Positions 8,645 to 16,089 of a DNA stretch of 64,000 nucleotides are shown one piece after another (the first letter of the stretch is position 1; each line of letters opens with the position of its first letter). A program made the translations under genes and the position numbers. The notes under the pieces are model-generated. The model worked only from the letters and a program-made list of their open reading frames with translations, was not told the origin of the DNA and did no database searches. The stretch covers positions 372,001 to 436,000 of the forward strand of contig OY762508.1 in NCBI GenBank assembly GCA_963665975.1. Reading direction: 5' to 3'. The stretch is from G963665975 sp963665975. Its GTDB lineage: Bacteria; Bacteroidota; Rhodothermia; Rhodothermales; Bin80.

Positions 8645-9211
8645 TTACGACACCATCGGCGAGTTGAGCTCGGCAAGCACGTCAATCACCTGTGTAATGA
8701 CCTGAGACTCCACTAATGCCACCTATAGTATGCGAATACCCAATCGCCCGCGGATTGAATGTCGAGTCCTCTGACATGAAAAAGGGAAATGTGGCCTGAC
8801 TGACGCGCCGCAACAGCAACGACTCGCGGATTCCTTGTCCGACACCTATTAGAGGATCCGCATAAACAGTTAAGACAGGATGATCTTGGTGGTCAGTATG
8901 CCGCTCCAATCAAGACCGGAGCAACTGCACCTGGTTGCCTGAGCACCCAATACCACCCAAAAGGATCACTACCGCCGTATCGGGAAAAACCAACCCTTGG
9001 TCCGCAATCGGTGCGCGGGACTGCGCTTCGATCAGATGTGACGCAAGAAGGGCATGACCTACAAGAGCCGTTGCACCCGTACAGGTGATGAAACCAGTAT
9101 CTGTGACGCAGGCGGCTAGTCGACAATCCAATCAAGGGATGCAACAAGTGTCGCAAAGGCAAGCATAAACGGCACCGAAAGCCACAAGACCGCGCGCATT
9201 GCTGCTCTCAT
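8645..9211 (-). pseudogene. Degenerate thioredoxin-like membrane protein
   Basis: Reading the minus strand from ATG 9211 gives a clean signal-anchor-like start (MRAAMRAVLWLSVPFMLAF...) preceded by AGGAGA. The protein then continues only by changing frame. The next piece, 9131-8910, contains VFPDTAVVILLGGIGCSGNQ. A TGA at 8912-8910 interrupts what reads on in the same frame as LERHTDHQDHPVLTVYADP and LLRRVSQATFPFF (to about 8740). The C-terminus, VESQVITQVIDVLAELNS, is in a third frame and stops at 8645. Together these look like a redoxin/TlpA-type domain with at least two frameshifts and one nonsense codon. It lies 19 bases downstream of the beta-propeller lipoprotein, a pairing common in Bacteroidota. 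Confidence 0.6.
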
Positions 9212-9230
9212 GCGATTTCTCCTAATTCTG

Positions 9231-10292
9231 CTACGGCCGTAGGAAACGGTACCGAAGAATTACCGGATTGCCGACCAGTTCATCCGCCAACTGCTCATGG
9301 TCACCTTCGAAGTATGCGTATCCGTCTCGAGTATCCAGGGGAGCCGCCCAAACTATCGCGCTTGCGCTATAGGAATAGTCCGCATGATCCACAATGCTCA
9401 GTCCTCTAGTACGCTTCCATTCAGGATTGTGAAGACGCTTCGGCACGTTCGTGTACATTAACAGATGGACTGATCCTGTTAACTCGAAAAGGCCACCCGT
9501 CCACGTCCCTTCGGCATTAGCAAGACGCTTTTTCCATCCTGGTTCACCAATGGCAAGCATGTCTCGCTTCACGGGTCTATAGAAAAAGGGCTCGAACTGG
9601 ATCCGACCCGAGCGTTCCCGCATCGGTTGTGCATCTACGCTTTCCTTCAACCTGATCCATGGGCCATCGTCAAAACACGCTATGGCATGGTTTATTCCCG
9701 AGAAATACTGCATTGACAAGATGGGAAACTTCGGCGCTGGCAAGTCAATCTGAATCACAGGCTCCAGCTGATCCGAGAATCCAATTATTCCTCGTCCATC
9801 GCGGCTAGCTTGTTGCCAGGCGAATATGGTGTCCCCTTGAGCACAAATAGCCTGTGTTGTCAGGAATTCGAGAGCTTTCTTGTGCACAAGGCAGTTGCCG
9901 TCTCTGTCGAAAACATACCCTCTCTCCCCTGCAACCGCCACGATGCGGTTGTCACTGGCGAACACTGCGCTTCTCACCCGAAACCCATCTGCTCCCGGAG
10001 CACACTCATCGATCACCATCTTGCTCAGAAGGGCCCCTGTGGGAGAAAACAGGTATACGCCCTGCCCGACTTCATCCGAAACCAGGAATTCTTTCGATGT
10101 ACTAACGTCAAGACGCGTGATCCTGCCAAGGAGCACTGCCGGGTCCAAACGGATGGTATCTTCCAAGACGAACAATTCGTCGAATCCCATCCGAGCGCTT
10201 TCCAGGACAGGTACGGCTCCCTCATCCGTCGCACAACCTCCCCACGCGCAGATGGCCACCGCAATGACCACATTAAGACCACGGTGAAGCAT
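9231..10292 (-). CDS. 6-bladed beta-propeller lipoprotein
   Basis: 353 aa from ATG 10292 (MLHRGLNVVIAVAICAWGGC), a lipoprotein signal with the WGGC lipobox. The mature part shows repeated strand patterns such as FLVSDEVGQGVYLFSPTG, GYVFDRDGNC and IIGFSDQLEP, typical of the NHL-like 6-bladed beta-propeller proteins of Bacteroidota. No catalytic residues are recognised; it probably binds a ligand or partner outside the inner membrane. The frame remains open 70 codons further upstream (to 10502) through a cysteine-rich stretch described separately. It precedes the thioredoxin-like pseudogene in the same direction, so the operon may be partly defunct. Confidence 0.6.
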   Translation of the reverse strand: MLHRGLNVVIAVAICAWGGCATDEGAVPVLESARMGFDELFVLEDTIRLDPAVLLGRITRLDVSTSKEFLVSDEVGQGVYLFSPTGALLSKMVIDECAPGADGFRVRSAVFASDNRIVAVAGERGYVFDRDGNCLVHKKALEFLTTQAICAQGDTIFAWQQASRDGRGIIGFSDQLEPVIQIDLPAPKFPILSMQYFSGINHAIACFDDGPWIRLKESVDAQPMRERSGRIQFEPFFYRPVKRDMLAIGEPGWKKRLANAEGTWTGGLFELTGSVHLLMYTNVPKRLHNPEWKRTRGLSIVDHADYSYSASAIVWAAPLDTRDGYAYFEGDHEQLADELVGNPVILRYRFLRP

Positions 10293-10502
10293 GGCGCTGT
10301 TGTTGCAGGGATTCGATTCAATTACCACCATTGCGGCTACACACTCCGTGCTTGTCTTTATTGAACAGCAATCGGCATTTGATCCTTCACACTCTCCCTC
10401 GCACTTTAGTTCTCCACACGTACCTTTTTTACAATTTGCCGGATTTCTGAGATTTTCACGGGTCCTGATTACCGGCTCCGGCCCACAACTGAAACGAGCC
10501 AT
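10293..10502 (-). other. Cys-rich in-frame extension upstream of propeller lipoprotein
   Basis: From ATG 10502 about 70 codons run in frame into the propeller gene. They encode a short peptide with nine cysteines, with the core NPANCKKGTCGELKCEGECE and then NADCCSIKTSTEC. The lipoprotein signal of the propeller follows, so the two parts are unlikely to be one natural polypeptide. Possibilities are the remnant of a small secreted Cys-rich peptide gene (as accompany propeller genes in Bacteroidota) that lost its stop, or a chance open frame. No signal peptide is visible at its own start. Confidence 0.35.
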
Positions 10503-10520
10503 CAATCCGCAGATGATCCG

Positions 10521-11035
10521 ATGAACAGGACACCCAAGTCACAGACTTTGTTGCTTGCGGTCATGTCCGCGTTCGTGGCATCATGCGGCGCGGAACGCGA
10601 TCGGTTTTCGATCACCATAGCCAATGACAGAGTGTTTGGTGATGAAACGATGGAGGTCACGATGCACTCGAGCATGGACATCAGGCGGGGAGACCCTCAG
10701 GTCAATATCACGGCACTGGACGGCATTGCCGAGTGTCCCTTCGTGAACCTGGTGCTGATTTTCGGTGCGGACGAAGAGAATTCGCCTCTCATATACAATT
10801 CCGACGAGAGATCTTCTGCCTTCGGGGCAATGCTTGAAGTGTGCAATTTCGGAGTTCGCCGGGTGGAGGAAGTGACGGCAAGCGATTGCGGCGCAGGCCT
10901 GATGAGCCTCCGGGCGATAGGGATGAGATCTCGGAGCAGGAGGCAGAGGAAGAAGAGGAAAGACGGCACAGCCTGTTCGGATTTGAGTTGCCTGAGGTGG
11001 CGCCACGCGAAGTGCGCACGTACAGTTGCCGGTAA
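10521..11035 (+). pseudogene. Lipoprotein gene with probable frameshift
   Basis: Starts MNRTPKSQTLLLAVMSAFVASC, a good lipoprotein signal, then about 95 residues of ordinary protein-like sequence (ITIANDRVFGDETMEVTMHS...). After about residue 120 the original frame turns into an Arg-rich shadow running to 11114. A neighbouring frame gives DEISEQEAEEEEERRHSLFG and ends PREVRTYSCR at the TAA of 11033-11035. A single indel between about 10855 and 10925 would join both parts into a protein of about 170 aa with an acidic C-terminal stretch. It is either a pseudogene or a sequence error. Function unknown; it is divergent from the propeller gene. Confidence 0.45.
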
Positions 11036-11202
11036 GAGACTCACTGGCATCCTGAGTCCGGCCCTCAGAGCCTCGTACAGGCTGGCTGGTGCGTCTTCGA
11101 TTGGCAGCGTATAGCATCTCCGTTTTCCTTCGGCGCAAGAAGTTGGATGTAAACAAGGACACGAACACACAGCGGCCACACTCGGAAGTCACGGATATTA
11201 GG

Positions 11203-12069
11203 CTAGTCGTGTTGATCATCTTTAAAGAGCATTGTGATCACTCCGTACCTGCCAATAGGGATAGCATGCTCGATAATAATAGGGTTGTCATGCCCGTAAT
11301 GCCTCGGATAAGGGAACCAATCGGTCGCTGTCCCACCGCTAGAGAAAAACCCGGATGGTGGCGGACGAAGCCTCCTGAGTGCTTGATCGGTCGCTGACCC
11401 ATCAGGAATCTCGTGCCTCTCCGTGATAGTTTTGCCAAACCCGCTGGCGTACATAGCAGAAGACACCCAGTTCCACGTCTTTGTGTGTGGACTCCACTTA
11501 ATTAGCGCGCACTCAATTTCGCTGGTTTTTACGAATTGAAGAGCTGTGCTAGTCACGGAGGCGCCAAACCGTCTTGCGAGCTTCAATACAGCGTCGAGAC
11601 CGGGGGGCATTTTTGTGGCGAGCCTCACAAAGCGTTGCCGAGGCAAGAGAAGGTTGGCGGCGAAAAGATCCGCTTCCTGCTCCATCTTTGCATCGGATTT
11701 GTACTCACATTCAGACGGGACTGCCGGTATAATGCCCGCAGCGAGTGCGTTGCGATGCTCATCTATGTAATAGTGGCCTAACTCGTGACAAAGCGTAAAT
11801 CGTGCACGGGGCGAATCAGCTATTTCTACTCGGTCAAGGTTACAGTACACATGGAACCTGTCATTCTCCCATTCTAGCATCCCGTCAAAGGCATCTCTAT
11901 AGTGATTGTAGTTGAAAGTGATACCCTTGCGCAAAAGTAGTTCTTCGGGTTCAACTGGACGATCCGGGAAGTACTCGTCAGCAACAGCTTCAGCTAGTTC
12001 TTGTATCTCGCGGGCACGACTGGGCTTGATGTTGTGTCGGGCCGCACTCCTGTCAGTCCTCTTTGGCAC
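11203..12069 (-). CDS. ImmA/IrrE-family metallopeptidase
   Basis: Zinc protease-like protein (288 aa from GTG 12069). The gluzincin motif is in RFTLCHELGHYYIDEH, and the third ligand region is EQEADLFAANLLLP, both typical of ImmA/IrrE (COG2856). In known members (ImmA of ICEBs1, IrrE/PprI of Deinococcus) the protease cuts a repressor in response to stress. The C-terminal about 130 residues are not recognised. The frame is open to 12303, but that part lies antiparallel in frame to the preceding 126-aa gene; GTG 12069 overlaps that gene's stop and is the economical choice, with ATG 12135 the alternative. It is the third gene of the arm divergent from the ubiquitin-like cassette. Confidence 0.82.
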   Translation of the reverse strand: MPKRTDRSAARHNIKPSRAREIQELAEAVADEYFPDRPVEPEELLLRKGITFNYNHYRDAFDGMLEWENDRFHVYCNLDRVEIADSPRARFTLCHELGHYYIDEHRNALAAGIIPAVPSECEYKSDAKMEQEADLFAANLLLPRQRFVRLATKMPPGLDAVLKLARRFGASVTSTALQFVKTSEIECALIKWSPHTKTWNWVSSAMYASGFGKTITERHEIPDGSATDQALRRLRPPPSGFFSSGGTATDWFPYPRHYGHDNPIIIEHAIPIGRYGVITMLFKDDQHD

Positions 12070-12433
12070 TGGAGTTGGTCTGGGGCTGGTTTTCTGCCTC
12101 GTTTCTGTCTTTCCGCATTTTGGCTCGAATGTCATCAGGAATGCTCTTTCCTGCTCGTGCGGCGTAAGCCAGTGTTCCAGCTTCTTTATGGAAAGCCAAC
12201 GACAACGGCGATCGATACTTCGCCTTCGCAGTTGCCGCTTCCGCAGAACTAAACAATGCATACGGATCTTGTAGGTCTGGCGGGCAATCAATTGGATCAC
12301 CATCCAATCGTTGCTCAGCTGCTTCCAGTTGCTCGTCAGTGACGGGCATGAGCCAACCTAGGGAATGCATGGCAGCCCGTACTTTCCCTAAAAACTTGCG
12401 ATTGGCTGCAGGATCGGCAGGAGTGACTGACAT
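12053..12433 (-). CDS. Hypothetical protein between sigma factor and ImmA peptidase
   Basis: 126 aa beginning MSVTPADPAANRKFLGKV. It is mostly helical by appearance, soluble, with no signal peptide, no helix-turn-helix that I can identify and a hydrophilic tail rich in Asn, Gln and Glu. A DPYALF-type motif lies in the middle. Its stop overlaps the likely start of the ImmA/IrrE gene, so the two are translationally coupled. By analogy with repressor/ImmA pairs it could be the cleavable partner, for example an anti-sigma-like protein for the sigma factor 88 bases upstream. That is inference from position alone. Confidence 0.6.
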   Translation of the reverse strand: MSVTPADPAANRKFLGKVRAAMHSLGWLMPVTDEQLEAAEQRLDGDPIDCPPDLQDPYALFSSAEAATAKAKYRSPLSLAFHKEAGTLAYAARAGKSIPDDIRAKMRKDRNEAENQPQTNSSAKED

Positions 12434-12521
12434 CGGGCTAGGGGGCTGATTGGAGTAGGCATGGTCGAGTTAGAAGTACCCGCGTACGAGGGTATGCTAT
12501 GGGCGCATCGTAATAATGTAA

Positions 12522-13247
12522 CTACTGTGCTGTGTGAGCATCAATGTGCTGTTTGATCTTTTGTAGAGCGCGGCTCTTGTTCTTCCGAATCGCCTCTGGC
12601 GTGGTATGTAATCTGGTGGCTAGTGCCTCCAAGGCACCATGATCAGCACGCCCATCTACTTGAATTTCCATGTAAGCCGTAAGATGTTGTTTCTGTCGTT
12701 TAGAAAGACACTGTTCGAGTGCCTCAGTATACAAGGCAAATTCCTTTGGAGTGAGTCGTCCAGGTAGCTCTGGCTCATTCGGCTCTGTGACATCTTGGCC
12801 CGGGAACTCTCTATCGTTACCAAATGACTGAAAAGTCAAGGATTCCCGTTGTCGTTGTATTCGCCGCACTTGATCGCACAACAGATTATGAGCGATTTGG
12901 CAGAGCCATGTTTTGACCTTGGCCTTTTTGGGGTCATATGATGCGGCTATTGGTCCCCGTACCTTCAAGAAAGAATCGGAGACAAGGCTTGTTATAGCTC
13001 CTAGTCCCTCTTGTTCGATTATGCACTGGGCGTAGGGACTACGTGCGAAGATTGTGTAAACGCTTTTGGCATGCCGGCGATACAACTCAGCAAAGGCCTC
13101 CTTTATCAGCGCAAGGTCATCCGCCGTGTGCTGCTCTTCCCCATACATGGCTAGATATTCGAGCAAATCCTCATCGCTTGAATCGCTCAAGTTAACGCGT
13201 GTGGGTAGGCGGTGCAGGAGGTAAGTCGATCCAATTGGATTCGGCAT
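12522..13247 (-). CDS. Sigma-70 family RNA polymerase sigma factor
   Basis: 241 aa from ATG 13247 (MPNPIGSTYLL). Region 2 is visible around LIKEAFAELYRRHAKSVYTI to KVKTWLCQIAHNLLCDQVRR, with the core-binding and -10 recognition helices. Region 4 is in LTPKEFALYTEALEQCLSKR, LATRLHTTPEAIRKNKSRAL. No region 3 or 1.1 is seen, so it is of the ECF-like two-domain type. The frame extends to 13334 without a better start. It is divergently oriented to the ubiquitin-like cassette across a 149-bp intergenic region and followed by the 126-aa protein and the ImmA peptidase, suggesting that it drives or co-controls the cassette (inference). Confidence 0.82.
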   Translation of the reverse strand: MPNPIGSTYLLHRLPTRVNLSDSSDEDLLEYLAMYGEEQHTADDLALIKEAFAELYRRHAKSVYTIFARSPYAQCIIEQEGLGAITSLVSDSFLKVRGPIAASYDPKKAKVKTWLCQIAHNLLCDQVRRIQRQRESLTFQSFGNDREFPGQDVTEPNEPELPGRLTPKEFALYTEALEQCLSKRQKQHLTAYMEIQVDGRADHGALEALATRLHTTPEAIRKNKSRALQKIKQHIDAHTAQ

Positions 13248-13396
13248 GGCAGGTCTGTATTTGGTGTTACGATAACCTGTGACGTCCTTACAGGTTTCGG
13301 CTAACCTGGGTGTGTCACGGCTTTTCGTATACATGGAATGACAGCCCCTTTTCGGGGGTGCAGACTTACCGTACGATTAAATGAGAGGGATTTGCC
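13248..13396. promoter_or_regulatory. Divergent promoter region with AACCTG half-sites
   Basis: This 149-bp spacer separates the sigma factor from the Ubl gene. It contains a perfect 7-bp inverted repeat, AACCTGT (13274-13280) and ACAGGTT (13290-13296), separated by nine bases, plus a third AACCTG at 13303-13308. A short CCCC/GGGG hairpin with a TTTTC loop lies near 13348-13360, and GAGAGGGA precedes the Ubl ATG. The arrangement resembles an operator or alternative-sigma promoter set, but no known consensus was matched. Confidence 0.4.
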
Positions 13397-13711
13397 ATGC
13401 AGCAATCTTCAAGCAAGCACGACAGGGCCCAACCCGAATCCCTGGAGGTGGAGGAATACAAGCCATCAGCAGGAGATCTTCATGTTACCGTGTTCGCGCC
13501 GCGTACTCCAGAGCCCAAGGATTTCAGGTGGGATAAGACGACTCTGGTTGGGGAAGCAGCCAGTCAGGCCGCGATCTTCTTTGGTTATAAGGGAGGCAAT
13601 CCTGGTCTTCAGAAGGGAGACCATGTCCTCGACAACAAGAAGTCCCTGGAGCAGGCCGGTATTAACAACGGTGACAAGCTTGAGTTGGTCGATACTGGTG
13701 GGGGGGTCTGA
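13397..13711 (+). CDS. Ubiquitin-like modifier protein (single beta-grasp domain)
   Basis: 104 aa. An acidic disordered N-terminus (residues 1-26) precedes one beta-grasp domain: LHVTVFAP (strand 1), FRWDKTTLVGEAASQAAIFF (strand 2 and helix), then HVLDNKKSLEQAGINNGDKL and the last strand LELVDT. The chain ends TGGGV (Gly101-Gly102-Gly103-Val104), a di-glycine-type tail with one extra residue, as in precursors that need trimming before activation. It is the first gene of a four-gene run with E2, JAB and E1 homologues; its TGA overlaps the E2 ATG by one base. It has one Ubl domain, not the tandem arrangement of BilA or multi-ubiquitin proteins. An upstream GAGAGGGA can serve as ribosome binding site. 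Confidence 0.82.
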   Translation: MQQSSSKHDRAQPESLEVEEYKPSAGDLHVTVFAPRTPEPKDFRWDKTTLVGEAASQAAIFFGYKGGNPGLQKGDHVLDNKKSLEQAGINNGDKLELVDTGGGV

Positions 13712-14199
13712 TGTTACCGAGAGATACGACGATACTGGTAGTGAAGCGTGAGCTTGAGGATGCCCGAACATGGGTCACCCGCCACGGTGTGTACTTGAAG
13801 TGGGACCCGGACAAACTGGAAATCCACGTGGCGATGGAGCAGCCCTCGACAGGTGACATGTTCTATCTACTGGGTCGATTCGACAATTATCGCGAGGAGC
13901 CGCCAGAGTGGTTGTTTTGTGACGAACGGTGGGCGAGGATCGTCGAAAAGAAATACTTCCCCCAGCCGCAAAGCGTGAGTATCGGTTCCACCTTTCTCAG
14001 TAGTGGTCCCAAGGCACCCGTGATATGTGCTCCCTTCAATCGTCTGGCTTATGCAGAACACGATGGACCACATAATGATTGGGGTGGCTCAGCACAGTGG
14101 ATAACGCCGAAAGGCAACTCGGTTTATGCTGCAGTGATTGGAGACATGCTCCAAGTTATACGCAGAGACCTCATTGCCAGCAAGGGCAGGATGGGATAA
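13711..14199 (+). CDS. E2-like ubiquitin-conjugating enzyme
   Basis: 162 aa, about the size of an E2 core. The strand block MFYLLGRFDNYREEPPEWLF resembles the E2 meander with its Tyr-Pro/Pro-Pro turn. The segment APVICAPFNRLAYAEHDGPH holds the candidate catalytic Cys106 with following NR-AY, a motif of prokaryotic E2-superfamily proteins; Cys70 is the only other close cysteine. The protein would accept the activated Ubl as a thioester from the E1 encoded two genes downstream. There is no signal peptide. It overlaps the Ubl stop and is followed after one base by the JAB gene. The E2 call depends on context as well as on motif. Confidence 0.75.
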   Translation: MLPRDTTILVVKRELEDARTWVTRHGVYLKWDPDKLEIHVAMEQPSTGDMFYLLGRFDNYREEPPEWLFCDERWARIVEKKYFPQPQSVSIGSTFLSSGPKAPVICAPFNRLAYAEHDGPHNDWGGSAQWITPKGNSVYAAVIGDMLQVIRRDLIASKGRMG

Positions 14200-14200
14200 C

Positions 14201-14755
14201 ATGATCGTTAATAACAACACGCAACCCATTTACAGAACAAGGCCGTTGCCCGTCGGTCACCTTGAAGGAGAATTCGTGATTACTGAATCCGTCATTACGG
14301 GCACAGGCACCGCGTTGACCAGCTTTGCTCTTGCGGGCCTCCGAGATGGTGGACATGAAGGTCTCGTGTACTGGCTGGGACGCGAGATCGGGCGCCTACA
14401 GGTAATATTGTCAGTACTTGTACCGCGGTGTGATCACTCGGCGCGAAGGGTTATGGTTTCGCGCCTCGAAGTGGGGCGCGCAGCTAGGTGTGCACGTTCA
14501 ATGAATCTGGGTATTCTTGCCCAAGTCCATTCACACCCGGGCAAGGATGCGCGCCATTCAGACGGTGATGACGAGTTGATTCTATTGCCGTTTGAGGGAA
14601 TGCTTTCCGTAGTGGTACCTGACTTCGGCACCACCGTGCGGAGCGTGAGTGACCTAACAGTTCACCAGTACCAGCAGGAGCAATGGGTATGGTGCACGCC
14701 GGAGTCCGTGATAGCATGTACGACCATTGTACCGGCAACTTCTGACCTACGATGA
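14201..14755 (+). CDS. JAB/JAMM-domain isopeptidase
   Basis: 184 aa from ATG 14201. The JAMM metal site is complete: Glu53 in GGHEGLVYWLG, and QVHSHPGKDARHSDGDD giving His110, His112, Ser120 and Asp123. Such zinc peptidases process Ubl precursors (here the terminal Val of GGGV) or remove the Ubl from targets. The frame is open upstream to a TTG at 14138 inside the E2 gene, which is ignored. The stop overlaps the E1 ATG (ATGA). The operon order Ubl-E2-JAB-E1 differs from the sequence of functions but contains all four elements. Confidence 0.85.
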   Translation: MIVNNNTQPIYRTRPLPVGHLEGEFVITESVITGTGTALTSFALAGLRDGGHEGLVYWLGREIGRLQVILSVLVPRCDHSARRVMVSRLEVGRAARCARSMNLGILAQVHSHPGKDARHSDGDDELILLPFEGMLSVVVPDFGTTVRSVSDLTVHQYQQEQWVWCTPESVIACTTIVPATSDLR

Positions 14756-16089
14756 GAACTCATCAATATATCTGTAAACGGGGCTTGTTTTATCGGGAAC
14801 GAGATCGGCGGACAACCGAATATATCAACGGCCAGACTGGGGACACGCACTACATAAGGATTGGCGTAGGCAATGATGCAGCGACCTCATCTGCTGGCCA
14901 GTTTCTGATCTTGTCTCTTGCCAATCTACTCGCTCGCGTGCACAGGGAAATCATTTTTATCGTTGAGCAACCAGCTACAGAGCTTACAGCAAGCGTGCCC
15001 TTTGCAAGGCCATCACTCGGCGATACGCTAATTAAGACGTGCAAAGAGATCGACCCTTGGGGAAGTTTCACTATCCGGACCCAACGGCCTCAGGCTCCCG
15101 GCATAAGCATAGGAATCGGTGAAGATCCTGGACTAGGCTTTGACTGGTATCTCGGGGCAGATCGTGCACTGGCCTATCTCCAAAAGGAGCCTTGTCCTTT
15201 GGCAACTAGCATCCGTGGTACGCTAAGGGGTTGTGCCTTGGCCGCCTGCCTTGGCGCAGCTGCTGTTTTTAGAGAAACCTTGGGGATGACCGTTGTGCCT
15301 CGGGTGTTGTCTGCATGGAATTTACGGGAAGGATCTAAAGCAACACCAGGGCCTGACGACTTGGAATTGTTGGACATGGGTTCTGTGCTCCTTGTGGGAG
15401 CTGGAGCTGTTGGGTCAGCATTGGCGTACTGGCTCTATTCTATGGGCGTTGGCGGTAGGTGGACGACTTTAGACAAGGATCATATTGAGCTGCACAATAC
15501 CAACAGATGCATGCTTTTCACTGCAAGAGATGCAGGATGGCCCGAGGGTATACGATCTGGGCAGGGGAAGCAAAAGATCGATGTTGTGGCAGAGTATTTG
15601 CCAGGCTGCTCATATCCAGAATGGTATCACGAAGCTCGAATTACAAGAAACGAGTTTGATTTAATACTGGTATTGGCTAACGACCATGACGTACGGACAC
15701 GGGTAGCCCAGCGCCTTGCTCCAGTTGTGCTTCACGCTACAACAGGTACCGCTTGGCTAAGCCAATTACACCGTCACATAGCAGGACGTGACGATTGTAT
15801 CCGCTGTCGAACCCATGATATTCGCCCAGGCACATTCGCTTGTTCAACAGGGCCGGCCCCCATTTCGGCTGTAAAAGCAAGTGAGGACAGGGCACTACCG
15901 TTCTTGTCTGCTGCCAGTGGACTAATGTTGGCCACAGCATTGCAGCGCCACCAGGTTTCGGAGCTTCAGGAAGACCCATGGAACGATTGGCGCTGGGACT
16001 TCGCCTCGGCCTACAAGATGAGCAGTGGTGGGCAACGTCAGTGTACAGATAGTTGTCCCATAGTGGGATCCATACCTGCTTTCCAATAA
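14752..16089 (+). CDS. E1-like ThiF-domain Ubl-activating enzyme
   Basis: 445 aa. The C-terminal half is a ThiF/MoeB-type adenylation domain: VLLVGAGAVGSALAYWL (ATP loop, residues 213-229), TLDKDHIELHNTNR (239-252, Asp241 and Arg252), Lys274 and NDHD at 310-313. Cys349-x-x-Cys352 plus Cys431 and Cys435 could bind zinc; Cys364 in TFACSTGPAP is a possible catalytic cysteine. The first about 200 residues are an extra region that I do not recognise, containing hydrophobic strands and a WYLGADRALAYL stretch. It would adenylate the Ubl C-terminus and hand it to the E2. It is the last gene of the cassette; beyond its stop lies the remnant of an interrupted minus-strand gene. Confidence 0.85.
   Translation: MRTHQYICKRGLFYRERDRRTTEYINGQTGDTHYIRIGVGNDAATSSAGQFLILSLANLLARVHREIIFIVEQPATELTASVPFARPSLGDTLIKTCKEIDPWGSFTIRTQRPQAPGISIGIGEDPGLGFDWYLGADRALAYLQKEPCPLATSIRGTLRGCALAACLGAAAVFRETLGMTVVPRVLSAWNLREGSKATPGPDDLELLDMGSVLLVGAGAVGSALAYWLYSMGVGGRWTTLDKDHIELHNTNRCMLFTARDAGWPEGIRSGQGKQKIDVVAEYLPGCSYPEWYHEARITRNEFDLILVLANDHDVRTRVAQRLAPVVLHATTGTAWLSQLHRHIAGRDDCIRCRTHDIRPGTFACSTGPAPISAVKASEDRALPFLSAASGLMLATALQRHQVSELQEDPWNDWRWDFASAYKMSSGGQRQCTDSCPIVGSIPAFQ

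Noticed and set aside
8594..8716. 40-codon plus-strand frame directly behind the glycosyltransferase (TAATG overlap)
   Set aside because: It is antisense to the reconstructed C-terminus of the thioredoxin-like pseudogene and has no recognisable features.
8910..8912. In-frame TGA as a selenocysteine codon
   Set aside because: The same gene has two frameshifts, so nonsense mutation (possibly from TGG) is simpler; no SECIS-like hairpin was seen.
10581..11219. 212-codon minus-strand open frame
   Set aside because: Composition is not protein-like (rich in His, Arg and Pro without pattern); it mirrors the plus-strand lipoprotein gene.
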